A stretch of DNA of 64,000 bases from Lewinellaceae bacterium SD302 (GCA_002591745.1 PDLQ01000015.1:1-64000); one strand, 5' to 3'; shown: positions 1 to 9,571, counted from the stretch's first letter. Program-made: numbers and translations. Notes: generated by a model not told the origin, from the sequence alone.

Positions 1-90
1 GTTGATTATTTAAAAGCCAAAGTTCAGCACTTGCAGTATTTGCTGAGGAGAGCGGCGGCATGAAACAATCAATCACCGCTAAAGTCAAGT

Positions 91-250
91 TTAGAGCTTG
101 TTTGGGAATTGCTATGAACTGAAAAACAATGATTTATGGTTCTGACTATACCATAAAATCGTGAGCTTGGCGGGTCAAGCGATCTATTTTTGGTGACGCC
201 AGGTTCATAAATGCTTGTTTTTCAGAAAATAGAAATCCAAACAAGCTCTT
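91..250. repeat. Inverted-repeat (MITE-like) element at left edge
   Basis: The first 270 bases hold no gene. Two inverted arms (about 93-138 and 206-249) share AGAGCTTGTTTGG, CTGAAAAACAA and ATTTATG in the same order. The right arm read on the minus strand (249 down to 227) is identical over 23 bases to 63977-63999 at the other end of the window. The outer tip resembles ends of some IS5-type elements, but no transposase is present. A short non-autonomous element is the most likely reading; this is inference. Confidence 0.6.
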
Positions 251-270
251 AGTTTTAGTAATATCTGCTA

Positions 271-2286
271 CTAATCGATTGGCGGAACCGGTGGTGGTGG
301 AACCAGGCCATTAGAACCGTCCGGGTCCGTAGTATGGTTAACTACGCCTTCCCAGTCCTGGCTTTCGGTTTCCTTCACGCCAAAGGGACGTGGCCCGATT
401 AAAGCCTCAAGGTCCTTTCCACTAAGTACCTCTTTTTCCAAGAGTGCTTTAGCAAGTAGTTCAGTCTGTGCTTTCTTTTCAGTCAGCAACTCCTGGGCGC
501 GTTGGTACTGGCTGTCCAGCAGGGCACGGACCTGGTCGTCGATCAGGGTTGCCGTATCATCACTGTAAGGGCGCTGATAAGTATCCTTACTCATTCCGTA
601 GAAACTGACCTGACCAACTTGGGGATTCATCCCGTATATCGTCGTCATATCGTAGGCCATCTTGGTGACCTTATCCAGGTCATTCTGGGCACCGGTACTG
701 ATTTTCTGAAAGAAAACCTCCTCGGCGGCCCGGCCTCCAAAGGTCATGCACATCTGATCCAGCATCTGCTCGGTGCGGGTAATGTACTGTTCCTTGGGCA
801 GATATTGGGCGTAACCCAAAGCAGCTACACCGCGTGGCACAATGGTCACCTTTACCAATGGCATCGCGTGTTCCAAATACCAGCCGCAAATCGCGTGACC
901 GGCCTCGTGGTAGGCGATGATCTCTTTCTCTTCGGGAGAGATGAGTTTGTTCTTCTTCTCCAGACCACCGATTACTTTATCCAGAGCGTAATTGAAATCT
1001 TCCAACTCAATGTGGGCTTTGTTGCGGCGGGCGGCAATCAGGGCCGCTTCATTACAAACGTTGGCGATCTCGGCACCGGCAAAACCGGGCGTCATTTCGG
1101 CCAAAGTCTGTGCTTCGAGACCAGGAGCCACCTTGATGGTCTTCATATGTACCTTGAAGATGGCGGCGCGACCATTCAGGTCTGGCCGGTCAATACCGAT
1201 CTGTCGATCAAAACGTCCCGGGCGTAGCAGGGCCGAGTCCAGTACGTCAGGCCGGTTTGTGGCAGCCATCAGGATTACACCTTTATCGGTACTGAATCCG
1301 TCCATTTCTACCAGGAGCTGGTTGAGGGTGTTTTCTCTTTCGTCATTACCACCTTGCATACCACCACGACCACGGGCGCGGCCAATGGCATCAATCTCAT
1401 CGATGAAGATAATACAGGGTGCTTTTTCACGGGCCTGCTTGAACAGGTCACGCACCCGGCTGGCACCAACGCCCACGAACATCTCGACAAAATCCGAGCC
1501 GGACATGGTAAAGAACGGTACTCCGGCCTCACCGGCCACGGCTTTGGCCAAGAGCGTCTTACCGGTACCCGGAGGGCCTACCAAGAGCACACCCTTGGGA
1601 ATCTTACCACCCAGGGCGGTATATTTCTTGGGGTTTTTGAGGAAGTCGACAACCTCCATCACTTCTTCCTTGGCTTCATCCAGACCAGCCACGTCATTAA
1701 AGGTGATATTAACCTTACTGTTCTGGTCGAAAAGGGTCGCCTTGGACTTGCCGATGTTGAAGATTTGGCCGCCCGGCCCGCCCGGTCCACCGCTCATCCG
1801 GCGCATCAGGAAAATCCAGATAGCTGCCAATACCAATAGCGGCAGCACCCAACTGAGGATATCCCCCATGATGTTGGCGCGGCGCACGGCGTTAACGGGA
1901 ACCTGTTCCTTGAAAGGAATTTCGAGTTGCTCCTGCGAGCGGATCAGGTTGGTGTTGAAAGTAGTTGCATCCGTTACCTGCATGTAGTAATCGTAGCGGG
2001 CGCTACCAAAATCATGCTTGGTAGCATCCTGGTACTTACTATCTCCTTTCTTGTCTTCCTTGATGTAGATCTCGGCGGTCTCCCCGTTTACCAGATCGAT
2101 CTTGGCGATCGCCCGGTCTTCGAGCATATCGTAGAGTCGAGTCTGATTGATCTCGGCGTCACGTCCGCCGCCGATGCTGCTCATCACTACGATCAGCAGC
2201 AGCAACGACATAGCCGCGTAAATCCAGTAAGACTGGAATTTCGGCGTGCCACCTTCCGGCTTATTCTCTTGATTATTGTTGTCCAT
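271..2286 (-). CDS. ftsH: ATP-dependent zinc metalloprotease FtsH
   Basis: Membrane-anchored AAA+ protease that degrades misfolded membrane proteins and regulatory proteins. The 671-residue protein has an N-terminal transmembrane segment (about residues 20-37), an extracytoplasmic domain, a second transmembrane segment (about 142-162), Walker A GPPGTGKT (237-244), Walker [12 protein letters not shown], the AAA second region of homology ([20 protein letters not shown]) and the zinc-binding HEAGH (460-464). The C-terminus ends in a proline-rich tail (PPPPVPPID). Length is normal for the family and the start is ATG. It lies 66 bases downstream of rsfS on the same strand, a pairing common in Bacteroidota, so the two are probably co-transcribed. 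Confidence 0.97.
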   Translation of the reverse strand: MDNNNQENKPEGGTPKFQSYWIYAAMSLLLLIVVMSSIGGGRDAEINQTRLYDMLEDRAIAKIDLVNGETAEIYIKEDKKGDSKYQDATKHDFGSARYDYYMQVTDATTFNTNLIRSQEQLEIPFKEQVPVNAVRRANIMGDILSWVLPLLVLAAIWIFLMRRMSGGPGGPGGQIFNIGKSKATLFDQNSKVNITFNDVAGLDEAKEEVMEVVDFLKNPKKYTALGGKIPKGVLLVGPPGTGKTLLAKAVAGEAGVPFFTMSGSDFVEMFVGVGASRVRDLFKQAREKAPCIIFIDEIDAIGRARGRGGMQGGNDERENTLNQLLVEMDGFSTDKGVILMAATNRPDVLDSALLRPGRFDRQIGIDRPDLNGRAAIFKVHMKTIKVAPGLEAQTLAEMTPGFAGAEIANVCNEAALIAARRNKAHIELEDFNYALDKVIGGLEKKNKLISPEEKEIIAYHEAGHAICGWYLEHAMPLVKVTIVPRGVAALGYAQYLPKEQYITRTEQMLDQMCMTFGGRAAEEVFFQKISTGAQNDLDKVTKMAYDMTTIYGMNPQVGQVSFYGMSKDTYQRPYSDDTATLIDDQVRALLDSQYQRAQELLTEKKAQTELLAKALLEKEVLSGKDLEALIGPRPFGVKETESQDWEGVVNHTTDPDGSNGLVPPPPVPPID

Positions 2287-2352
2287 ACTTAATTTCCGTA
2301 ACGCTTAGTAGCGAAATTCGTTCTTATGTCTCGACTAATTTGACGAAATGAT

Positions 2353-2739
2353 CTATAAAGACTCGTATTCCGTCAACTCAGCGTCGCTCCACAGGTCCTC
2401 CAACTGGTAAAAGGCCCGGGCTTCTTTGTGAAAGACGTGGATCACCACGTCAAAATAATCCAGGCAGATCCAGCGACTTTCCTTAGTCCCTTCGGTATTC
2501 TTGGCGTACTCGCCCAGTTCCGTTTTTAGGCGGTAACTCACGCGTTCGGCGATGGATTTTACCTGGGTGGAAGAGTCTCCTTCGCAGATGATGAACAAAT
2601 CCGTCGGGCGGTCGTGCAACTTCTGGAGATCCAGTTTAACGATGTTGTTGGCTTTGATGTCGCGCATGCTGTCGATGATCACGTCGATCATCTCGGCCCG
2701 CACATTGGTGCCCTGAGGCGCTTTTGTGATTGTACTCAA
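2353..2739 (-). CDS. rsfS: Ribosomal silencing factor RsfS (Iojap family)
   Basis: Binds ribosomal protein uL14 and blocks subunit joining when nutrients are scarce. The family pattern is visible: IIDSMRDIKANNIVKLDLQK, then DLFIICEGDSSTQVKSIAER, then WICLDYFDVVIHVF and the C-terminal FYQLEDLWSDAE. The frame given opens with TTG (128 residues); an in-frame stop lies just upstream. An in-frame GTG (codon 13) or ATG (codon 17) are alternatives, but the latter leaves almost nothing before the first helix. It precedes ftsH on the same strand and is divergent from birA. Confidence 0.9.
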   Translation of the reverse strand: MSTITKAPQGTNVRAEMIDVIIDSMRDIKANNIVKLDLQKLHDRPTDLFIICEGDSSTQVKSIAERVSYRLKTELGEYAKNTEGTKESRWICLDYFDVVIHVFHKEARAFYQLEDLWSDAELTEYESL

Positions 2740-2865
2740 ACTGATAGTTTATGTGAATGCGGTCATTCACCCCTCTTGAGGGGACAAGCGGACCGGCTTG
2801 ATCAAAGATAGGAAATCCACCAGCATTCGGCACTGCGGTCTGTGTAACTTGCAGCACTAAAATGC

Positions 2866-3765
2866 ATGGCTTTGTCCCTCGATTTAAACAACCCCAAGGA
2901 ACCAATAGTTGCTCAACGCTTTGTTGAATTGGACTCCACCAATACTGAGGCACTGCGACAATTACGCTCGGCTGACAATCGGCCCGCTCAGCGGTCTTTT
3001 ATCATTAGCGGTCACCAGACCGCCGGGCGGGGACAAGCGGGAAATGGTTGGCACGATACACCGGGCAACAACCTACTATCCACTCTCGTCTATTATCCCC
3101 AACAATTACGGGCCGCAGATTTGTTCGCTATCACCCAGGTTAGTAGTCTGGCCGTGGTAGAAACAGTGAAAATATTGACGGGAATTGATGCACTCATAAA
3201 GTGGCCCAACGATATCCTAGCAGCTCTACCGGATCGACCAAATAAAGTTCAGCAGACGGGGAATCCGGGGGGCTATCAAAGTAGCAGTGTTGATAATGAA
3301 AGTGATCAGATTGGCTTCGCGGCCAAACGGGGCAGTCAATATGCCAAACTTTGTGGATTACTCATCCAGAACAGTCTTTTCGGTAAGAACGTCCAGTGGA
3401 CCATCATCGGAGCGGGACTGAACGTCAATGAAAATAATTTTCCGGTAGAGTTAGAAAAGTCGGCCATCAGCCTGCGTAAATTGGTCGGTCACGAGTTGGA
3501 CCTTTCTACCTGCGAAGCTACTTACGCTGCTACTTTGCTAGCCAAAATAGACCAATATCTGACCCCATTGAACCGCATCGGCTTACAACGGGATTACCTG
3601 GCCCGCCTTCACCGCCTGCATGAAAAGTCGAATTACCTGAATGTAGCTACCGATACTGTTTTTGTAGGCACCATTCGCGATGTCGACTCTAGTGGACAAC
3701 TGGTAGTGGAGCACCGGGTGGGACGTTTACAACGATACGGGCTGAAGGAAATTCGATTTTTATAG
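2866..3765 (+). CDS. birA: Biotin--[acetyl-CoA-carboxylase] ligase
   Basis: Attaches biotin to the carrier lysine of biotin-dependent carboxylases. The ligase core shows GRGQAGNGWHDTPGNNLL (biotinyl-AMP binding) and KWPNDI (biotin pocket), with a small C-terminal domain. There is no N-terminal DNA-binding domain, so it is the catalytic-only type. Between KWPNDI and the CGLLIQ strand there is an extra segment of roughly 30 residues that other ligases lack, and it contains one copy of the dispersed 20-bp word (3271-3291). A second copy (3524-3543) encodes AATLLAK near the C-terminus. Divergent from rsfS. Confidence 0.93.
   Translation: MALSLDLNNPKEPIVAQRFVELDSTNTEALRQLRSADNRPAQRSFIISGHQTAGRGQAGNGWHDTPGNNLLSTLVYYPQQLRAADLFAITQVSSLAVVETVKILTGIDALIKWPNDILAALPDRPNKVQQTGNPGGYQSSSVDNESDQIGFAAKRGSQYAKLCGLLIQNSLFGKNVQWTIIGAGLNVNENNFPVELEKSAISLRKLVGHELDLSTCEATYAATLLAKIDQYLTPLNRIGLQRDYLARLHRLHEKSNYLNVATDTVFVGTIRDVDSSGQLVVEHRVGRLQRYGLKEIRFL
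3271..3291 (-). repeat. Dispersed TGCTACTTTG element, copy 1
   Basis: Core 3277-3286 on the minus strand, exact. Inside birA, read as GYQSSSV, in a segment absent from typical biotin ligases. Confidence 0.85.
3524..3543 (+). repeat. Dispersed TGCTACTTTG element, copy 2
   Basis: Core 3528-3537 exact, inside birA, read as AATLLA. Opposite in orientation to copy 1 in the same gene. Confidence 0.85.
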
Positions 3766-3822
3766 AGTCACTGGCTAGTAACTAGCAACTTCCAGGTCGC
3801 TCGAAAAAAGGCATACATAGCA

Positions 3823-3839
3823 CCGGGAGGTCGCTGGCC
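3823..3839. repeat. 17-bp repeat shared with 9572-9588
   Basis: CCGGGAGGTCGCTGGCC lies in the gap between birA and the GreA-like gene, which converge. Its exact reverse complement is at 9572-9588, just upstream of dacB. Function unknown. Confidence 0.6.
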
Positions 3840-3842
3840 GTA

Positions 3843-4295
3843 CTATTCCACCTTGATGATTGTCTGCTTCTTACCATTAAAGCTGATCGTATCTCCTTCT
3901 TTTTTACCCAAAATGGCTTCGGCCACCGGCGCGGCCTCGGAAACGCAGAAGTAATCTTTGCCTTCGAATTTTACGCGGCCCAGCCCGATGGAAACGTAAT
4001 ATACATTCCCTTTGTCGGTAGTGACCAAGCTACCCGGACCGACCTGGTCGGTCGCCATATTGCGGCCTATGGCCAGCAGTTCGGCTTGTTGAGCGAGGGC
4101 ATTGACGAGTTGACGGCCGTTTTGCTCTTCCTGACTCTGCAGCATGGAGCGCCCGGTTTCGAATTTATCGCCGGCGGAACTTTTGGTTTCCGTGGCCTTG
4201 GCTTCCGCTAACTGAGTCAGCACGACTCGCAGATCGGTGATCTTTGATTCGATGATTTGTTGGCAGTGTGCGTAAAGCGCGTCCTTTGTATTCAT
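3843..4295 (-). CDS. GreA/GreB-like small protein
   Basis: A 150-residue protein with a helical N-terminal half (Ala/Glu/Gln-rich, with the phrase KSSAGDKFETGRSMLQ) and a beta-rich C-terminal half ending LGKKEGDTISFNGKKQ. This layout resembles the coiled-coil plus C-terminal domain of GreA/GreB transcript cleavage factors. Similar Bacteroidota proteins are often mislabelled 3-oxoacyl-ACP synthase, for which there is no support here. The start was set at the ATG (MNTKDALYAHC), because the longer frame begins with TTG only three codons upstream. A direct role in RNA polymerase rescue is inference. Confidence 0.7.
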   Translation of the reverse strand: MNTKDALYAHCQQIIESKITDLRVVLTQLAEAKATETKSSAGDKFETGRSMLQSQEEQNGRQLVNALAQQAELLAIGRNMATDQVGPGSLVTTDKGNVYYVSIGLGRVKFEGKDYFCVSEAAPVAEAILGKKEGDTISFNGKKQTIIKVE

Positions 4296-4337
4296 GGTGT
4301 TCAAGTTTGTTCGGGGAAAAATGGTTTTGCAATCGGC

Positions 4338-5753
4338 CTAGGCGGCAGGTGGCGAATCTTTTGATTCGTTTTGCCCGATCCCGTACCAGTCGACGTTGCG
4401 CGTCAGGTACATGATTACCGCCAGAATCAGGAACAGGCCGATGGACCCGAATAATAGTGCATAGTCCTGTAACTGCAATAAGCTGAAGAAATATAAGTAT
4501 AAGATCATTAACATGGCCCCGATCAGGGCGGTCAATTTGGTGTTGCGCAAAATGAACCAACTATACATACTGATCAGTCCGGCTACGGCGACCGCACTGA
4601 TCCAGTAAGCCGTGTTGAAGGTCAGGTGTTCACTGATGCTCAATAACATCACGTAAAACAGCAAGATTGCCGCACCGATGAGCAAATACTGGATGGGGTG
4701 CACCCTTCGCCGGTTCAATACCTCAATAAAGAAGTAGGCTAAAAAGGTGATGAAGATGAAGAGGTAGGCGAAGTTGGTGCTGCGATAGATTTTCTTGTAT
4801 TCGTCCACCGGCAGGAGGAGACGAAGGCCGAAGCGGTCAGCACCATCATTATAACCAACCGACCCTTCATCATAGTAATAAGTGGAACTGCTGGTAAAAC
4901 CTTGACTCTTGGGTATGTAGGAGCCGGTTCCTTGCTGCGGGTAATTTCGGTTCAGTTGTAGTACTTCCCAGCTAGCACTAAATCCTTCGGTACTTACTTC
5001 CCGCTCCTTTGGCAGAAAAGTACCGTCAAAACTCGGGTCTCCCCAACCACCAGTGAGCTTAACGTTGGTTTGCTTACCGAATGGCCGGAAGTAAATCGCG
5101 GAACTTCCGTTCAGGTTCAGGTCGAAGTTAAAGATCAGACTGTCACCACTGCCATCCAAAGGAAGTGATTGACTGGCTCCACTGGCAAAAACCTCTCCGT
5201 TCGGTACCCCTGGCCCCATGCTGAAGAACTTACCATTCAAGTTCACATCGATGGCCGATTGTACACCGGTCATATCCGAAATGCCGACAATAAGTTTGGC
5301 TTTGCTCCACTGTAAGGCTTCGGCCGGAACACCTAAGGCAGCAGCATCAAAACCGTCAAAACGACCCTGAACCTTTAGCTGAGTATTGTAAAGCACCACC
5401 ACGAATAGCCCCCGGTATCGCTGCTCCGGATCCAGCTGGCCATCGATGTTGATCTCATCGGGCAGGAAGTGGGCGTAGCCCTCGCGATAGCTGATTTTCT
5501 GTTCATCATCTACGGTGACGATCACTTCTTCGCGGTAGGGGACGGAGATGACCGGTCCGCCGATCTCTTGCGTCAGTCCCCATTTGGAGGCGACCTCCAC
5601 CTGGGCATTGTCACGCAACCGTTGTCTACCCCTAATTAAATCATCCAGCAGGGCAGTGGGGATCAACAGAAACAGGATCAGTACCCCGATGATGATCAGC
5701 TTTAGGGTAACGGAGCGGCGAGCCCAGTCGTTTAGGCGGTCGAAGAAGGACAT
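4338..5753 (-). CDS. creD: CreD-family inner membrane protein
   Basis: Integral membrane protein of the CreD (cell envelope integrity) family. In Enterobacteria CreD belongs to the CreBC envelope-stress regulon; its biochemical activity is unknown. One N-terminal transmembrane helix (LKLIIIGVLILFLLIPTALL) is followed by a large periplasmic domain with the family's GxxxR and FLPxxxxxDGQ-like stretches. About five C-terminal transmembrane helices follow, including the FAYLFIFITFLAYFF segment. The start was placed at ATG (MSFFDRLNDW), 471 residues, because the longer frame begins with TTG. No creBC genes are nearby. Confidence 0.9.
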   Translation of the reverse strand: MSFFDRLNDWARRSVTLKLIIIGVLILFLLIPTALLDDLIRGRQRLRDNAQVEVASKWGLTQEIGGPVISVPYREEVIVTVDDEQKISYREGYAHFLPDEINIDGQLDPEQRYRGLFVVVLYNTQLKVQGRFDGFDAAALGVPAEALQWSKAKLIVGISDMTGVQSAIDVNLNGKFFSMGPGVPNGEVFASGASQSLPLDGSGDSLIFNFDLNLNGSSAIYFRPFGKQTNVKLTGGWGDPSFDGTFLPKEREVSTEGFSASWEVLQLNRNYPQQGTGSYIPKSQGFTSSSTYYYDEGSVGYNDGADRFGLRLLLPVDEYKKIYRSTNFAYLFIFITFLAYFFIEVLNRRRVHPIQYLLIGAAILLFYVMLLSISEHLTFNTAYWISAVAVAGLISMYSWFILRNTKLTALIGAMLMILYLYFFSLLQLQDYALLFGSIGLFLILAVIMYLTRNVDWYGIGQNESKDSPPAA

Positions 5754-5868
5754 AATGATCTTATAATCTAGTTGTCTGACAGACAAGTATATTGATGGCA
5801 GAGTCTTAAAGTAACGATATAAACTAATATACTGGTATCAGCCACCAAACCACCAGGCCGCAAGATCA

Positions 5869-7383
5869 TCACACCGACCAGGTCGCTCCCTCCTTACCGT
5901 CTTTCACCTTGATCCCCGCTTCACTCAGGGCATCACGGATCTGATCGGAAAGCCCCCAGTTTTTATCGGTCCGGGCTTGTTGGCGAATATCGAGAAGAAC
6001 ATCCATGACACCATCCAGGGCTTTGGTGTGGGCATTACTGCCACCGGCAGCCTCGTCCTGGAGACCGAGAACATCGAAGATCAGGGCGTGTAGATCGGTT
6101 TTAAGCCGGTCCAGCGTTGCTGGATTTACCTCATCAGTACTGAGTTGACCACCGGCCAGGGCGTTGATCTTGGTAACGATTTCGAAAACGCGGGCAAGGG
6201 CTTTGGGTGTATTGAAGTCATCGTCCATCTCTGCGAAGGCGGCGGCCATACCTTCGGCCAGTTCTTTACCGACGGTTTCATTCTGGGCCTTACCGCTTAC
6301 TTCCAGCTTACCCAGGGTACGGATAGCTTCCATCAGACGTAGATAGCCTTTCTCGGCAGCTTGCAGGGCTTCATCCGTCAGGTCCATCGTGCTGCTGTAA
6401 TGGGTTTGCAGCATGAAAAAGCGAATGGCCATCGGGCTGTAGCCCTTAGTGAGGTGGGGACTGTCGCCGGTGAATAGCTGGTCGGGCGTAACGGTGTTAC
6501 CGTCGCTCTTACTCATTTTGCGGCCGTTCATCAGCAGCATGTTGGTATGCAGCCAGTAGCGGGCACCACCCCGGTGGCAGCAACCGACGTTCTGGGCAAT
6601 TTCATTCTCGTGATGAGGGAACTTCAGGTCATTACCACCGCCGTGGATGTCGAACGTCTCGCCCAGATACTTGGTGCTCATGGCCGAACATTCCAGGTGC
6701 CAGCCGGGAAAACCGACGCCCCAGGGACTTTTCCATTTTTGCAGGTCTTCGGGTTTGGCTTTCATCCAAATAGCAAAATCGGAAGGGCTCTTTTTCTCTG
6801 CCTGGCTGTTCAGTTCGCGGGTTTCACTGAGTAGCTCGTCGATCTTGCGGCCGGAAAGGGCACCGTAACGGTGAGGGGCATTATCCCCTTTGGCTTCCAT
6901 ATCCTTTTCGTAGGCAGCTACGTCGAAGTAGACCGATCCGTTGACTTCGTAGCCGTAGCCATTGTCAATGATCTGTTGCACCATTTCGATCTGCTCGATG
7001 ATGTGGCCGCTGGCCTGGGGCTCAATACTGGGGTTCAGGTTATTGAAAATCCGCATCATGTCGTGGAAGTCATTGGCGTATTTAGCAGCGACCTCCATTG
7101 GCTCCAGCTTAGAAATGCGGGCCTCTTTGGCCATTTTATCCTCACCGCTGTCGGTCAGGTGTCCCACGTCGGTAATGTTGCGGACGTAACGAACCCGATA
7201 GCCCTTATACATCAGGTAGCGGTAGATCAAATCGAAACTGGTAAAGGTGCGGCAGTTCCCCAGGTGGACCGGGTTGTAAACGGTGGGCCCACAGACGTAC
7301 ATACCGACGAAGCCGGCTTCCAGTGGCTCGAAAATTTCCTTTTTACGGGAAAGGGTATTGTTAAGTTTGAGGGGAGTTGCCAT
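5869..7383 (-). CDS. cysS: Cysteinyl-tRNA synthetase
   Basis: Class I aminoacyl-tRNA synthetase charging tRNA-Cys. It has the N-terminal CGPTVYNPVHLGNCRT (HIGH-type signature plus the first zinc cysteine), the GWHLECSAMS and FPHHENEIAQ zinc/substrate regions, and KMSKSDGN (KMSKS loop). It ends in a helical anticodon-binding domain. Length (504) is normal. It lies 44 bases downstream of a lipoprotein methyltransferase on the same strand, in a probable dacB-methyltransferase-cysS transcript. Confidence 0.97.
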   Translation of the reverse strand: MATPLKLNNTLSRKKEIFEPLEAGFVGMYVCGPTVYNPVHLGNCRTFTSFDLIYRYLMYKGYRVRYVRNITDVGHLTDSGEDKMAKEARISKLEPMEVAAKYANDFHDMMRIFNNLNPSIEPQASGHIIEQIEMVQQIIDNGYGYEVNGSVYFDVAAYEKDMEAKGDNAPHRYGALSGRKIDELLSETRELNSQAEKKSPSDFAIWMKAKPEDLQKWKSPWGVGFPGWHLECSAMSTKYLGETFDIHGGGNDLKFPHHENEIAQNVGCCHRGGARYWLHTNMLLMNGRKMSKSDGNTVTPDQLFTGDSPHLTKGYSPMAIRFFMLQTHYSSTMDLTDEALQAAEKGYLRLMEAIRTLGKLEVSGKAQNETVGKELAEGMAAAFAEMDDDFNTPKALARVFEIVTKINALAGGQLSTDEVNPATLDRLKTDLHALIFDVLGLQDEAAGGSNAHTKALDGVMDVLLDIRQQARTDKNWGLSDQIRDALSEAGIKVKDGKEGATWSV

Positions 7384-7427
7384 AATGTTATTGCTAAAAT
7401 AGCCGCAAAGATAAGACTTCCTGCTTA

Positions 7428-8072
7428 CTACTTCTCAGCTACGACCAAGTATTGATAATCGAGCGTACTATCGTCGCTGCGCGATACTTTGAAGCCATCC
7501 GCTGCCAGCATCTCATGAAGTTTATTCAGGGGGATTCGCTCTTCCAGGGGCGGGCCGTAGGCGGTTTCCTGGCTTTTCCAGTCCACGATCACCAGGCGCC
7601 CTCCTGGCTTTATTTTCGGGTACAGTTTTTTGAGATAATCCGCCGGCTCGTCGATGTACATCAGGGTATTGACCAGCAAGACGACATCAGCCTCGGCGTC
7701 GTTCAAACCAGGCTGGTCCGGTACGGTAAGGCGGGCTTCCAGGCGCATTTGCTGGTTGGTCGGTAAAATAGCGGGGCGTAGGGTATCCTGGAGGTAATCC
7801 ACCAGCTTCGGGTCAATTTCAATGGCAATCATCCGGTCGCAGTAGGGAGCTACGTAAGGCACCAGAAAGCCCCGACCGGCACCAATATCCGCTACAACTT
7901 TTTCCTCCAGGTCACCCATTGCATCCAGCACGAAAGCGGGTTGCTGCCACACCTCACGTTGGGCGGGGTAAAAATCTTCGGGCACCTCGGCAATCTCCGG
8001 GCGGGCCGGTTTGCGCTCGCAGGAGGAAAAGACGAAAAGAGCCAAAAGGAAGTAAATCAGCTTGTAGTTCAT
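7428..8072 (-). CDS. Lipoprotein with SAM-methyltransferase fold
   Basis: A 214-residue protein with a lipoprotein signal (YFLLALFVFSSC, lipobox Cys about 18) followed by a class I methyltransferase fold: motif I VADIGAGRGFLVPYVA, motif II acid in MIAIEID, and the motif IV-like ADVVLLVNTLMYID with GGRLVIVDW. The methylated substrate cannot be told. The oddity is the export signal, since S-adenosylmethionine is a cytoplasmic cofactor. Either it is anchored with the domain outside, with an unknown ligand, or the prediction of export is wrong. It sits between dacB (31 bases upstream) and cysS (44 bases downstream). Confidence 0.8.
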   Translation of the reverse strand: MNYKLIYFLLALFVFSSCERKPARPEIAEVPEDFYPAQREVWQQPAFVLDAMGDLEEKVVADIGAGRGFLVPYVAPYCDRMIAIEIDPKLVDYLQDTLRPAILPTNQQMRLEARLTVPDQPGLNDAEADVVLLVNTLMYIDEPADYLKKLYPKIKPGGRLVIVDWKSQETAYGPPLEERIPLNKLHEMLAADGFKVSRSDDSTLDYQYLVVAEK

Positions 8073-8103
8073 GGAAGATCGTTAGAAGGGCGGATAATGA
8101 CTT

Positions 8104-9546
8104 TTATGGCTGGCAAAGTAGCAACAGGAACTGATTCATCATGCGGTTCAGTTCGCGTCCATCGGCCGTATAATTATTGATCATGATCGAAAACGCCAGT
8201 TTTTTGCCATCGGCCCGGAAAGCGTAACCGGCAAAACAGCGGGCACCATTTAACGATCCACTCTTAGCATACAGTCTGCCCTCGGCGGAAGTTCCCTTCA
8301 GGCGATTACGCATACTGCCGCTGCGGCCGGCTACCGGTATGGTTGAAAGGAATGATTCGTTGTCTTTCATGCTGCGCAGATAGGCCGTCATGAAAGCAGC
8401 GGGAAAATAGTTACGGGGACTCAGTCCGCTACCATCGAGCAATTGGACGGCCTCCAGGTTGAGGGCCAGTCCGTTTTCCAGTTCGTCCAGGAGCGTTTGC
8501 ATTGTATTGTTTTCAGCCACTGCTACTTTGTTAGCCACATTGATCTCCCGCAAAAGGGTTTCTGCGTAAAGATTGACACTCTTGAAGTTAGTGCGTTGGG
8601 CGATCTCGAGTAAGGTCGGGGAAGTGTGCTGATAAAGTTCGAGTTCCGGGCCGTCGGGGGCGATCAGCCTGGCCCGGCCGATGCCGCTGGCGGGTAAGGT
8701 CACATCGATTCCTGCTGCCTTCAGCGCCATTTCCAGCTCATGGGCTGCCTGACGCGCCGGATCGGGAAGACTACCTTTGATCGTGAAGCGGCCGGTGCCG
8801 GCGGGGATGGTACCCCGCAGAAAATTGCGGTAATTGAAAGGAGCGCCGTAGATGTAGGCATTATCGCCACTACCCCGGGCGGCGGTGCGCAGTTCGTTTT
8901 CGATGGTCAGGTCGGGAACATTTGGTCGGGTACCACGAATGGGGGGCGTACTGCCGAGGGTTTGTCGTTGGGTGAGGTCCAGATAGTAGAGATTATCGTG
9001 CCAGTTGAGGCCATAGCTGCCGGCGCCGTAGTAATTGCCCAAGTCGGCCCAGGGCCAGTCCATGGCAACTCCCGCCGTGCCGAAATGGCTGTCGTCTCCG
9101 ATCACCGCTCCGTTTACTTCCTGAATACCGGCAGCCTGAATTTGAGCGACGAAGGTCTTTAAAAGCCCGTCCCGGCGAGATGCGGCCGGCATCACCGGAG
9201 AGCCCAGGGTCGGGTCGCCGCCACCGACAATGATTATATCGCCGTATAGCACTCCGTTTTCAATCCTGCCTTGGGCCTTTAATCGGGTAGGAAAACGATG
9301 GTCGTCTCCGAGCAGTTTTAGGGCCACTCCGGTCGTGATCAATTTCTGGGTAGAGGCGGGAATGAGGCTGCGGCCGGGGTCATGGCTGGCAATTCTGGCT
9401 CCCGTTTCCAGGTCCATAACGTCAATACCGATGGACGCACCCGCCAGAAGTGGATCGCTGACGATGGCGTCGATACCGGGCTGAATAGACTGGGCGGTGA
9501 GCAAATAGGGGAGGAGCAGTAATGGTAAAAAGGATAAGGGACGCAT
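8104..9546 (-). CDS. dacB: D-alanyl-D-alanine carboxypeptidase/endopeptidase (PBP4 type, peptidase S13)
   Basis: Periplasmic penicillin-binding protein that trims or cleaves peptidoglycan peptides. The start was set at the ATG at 9546, which gives a clean signal peptide (FLPLLLLPYLLTAQS) and 480 residues; the 56 extra residues of the longer frame look unrelated. Catalytic motifs are SxxK (S65-TQ-K68 in IPASTQKLIT), SVN in FKSVNLYAETLL, and KSG in YAKSGSLNGAR. Two copies of the dispersed 20-bp word lie in it, one encoding NVANKVAV in mid-gene and one encoding the last residues (LLCQP). Confidence 0.93.
   Translation of the reverse strand: MRPLSFLPLLLLPYLLTAQSIQPGIDAIVSDPLLAGASIGIDVMDLETGARIASHDPGRSLIPASTQKLITTGVALKLLGDDHRFPTRLKAQGRIENGVLYGDIIIVGGGDPTLGSPVMPAASRRDGLLKTFVAQIQAAGIQEVNGAVIGDDSHFGTAGVAMDWPWADLGNYYGAGSYGLNWHDNLYYLDLTQRQTLGSTPPIRGTRPNVPDLTIENELRTAARGSGDNAYIYGAPFNYRNFLRGTIPAGTGRFTIKGSLPDPARQAAHELEMALKAAGIDVTLPASGIGRARLIAPDGPELELYQHTSPTLLEIAQRTNFKSVNLYAETLLREINVANKVAVAENNTMQTLLDELENGLALNLEAVQLLDGSGLSPRNYFPAAFMTAYLRSMKDNESFLSTIPVAGRSGSMRNRLKGTSAEGRLYAKSGSLNGARCFAGYAFRADGKKLAFSIMINNYTADGRELNRMMNQFLLLLCQP
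8108..8126 (-). repeat. Dispersed TGCTACTTTG element, copy 3
   Basis: Core 8114-8123 (minus strand), exact. It encodes the C-terminal LLCQP of DacB and ends next to the stop codon. Confidence 0.85.
8516..8536 (+). repeat. Dispersed TGCTACTTTG element, copy 4
   Basis: Core 8521-8530 exact. In dacB it is read from the other strand as VANKVAV. Confidence 0.85.
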
Positions 9547-9571
9547 GGGGCAAAGATAGGCGATCTTAACC

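Noticed and set aside
502-1987. Long plus-strand frames opposite ftsH
   Set aside because: They are antisense shadows of a well-supported gene and show no family resemblance.
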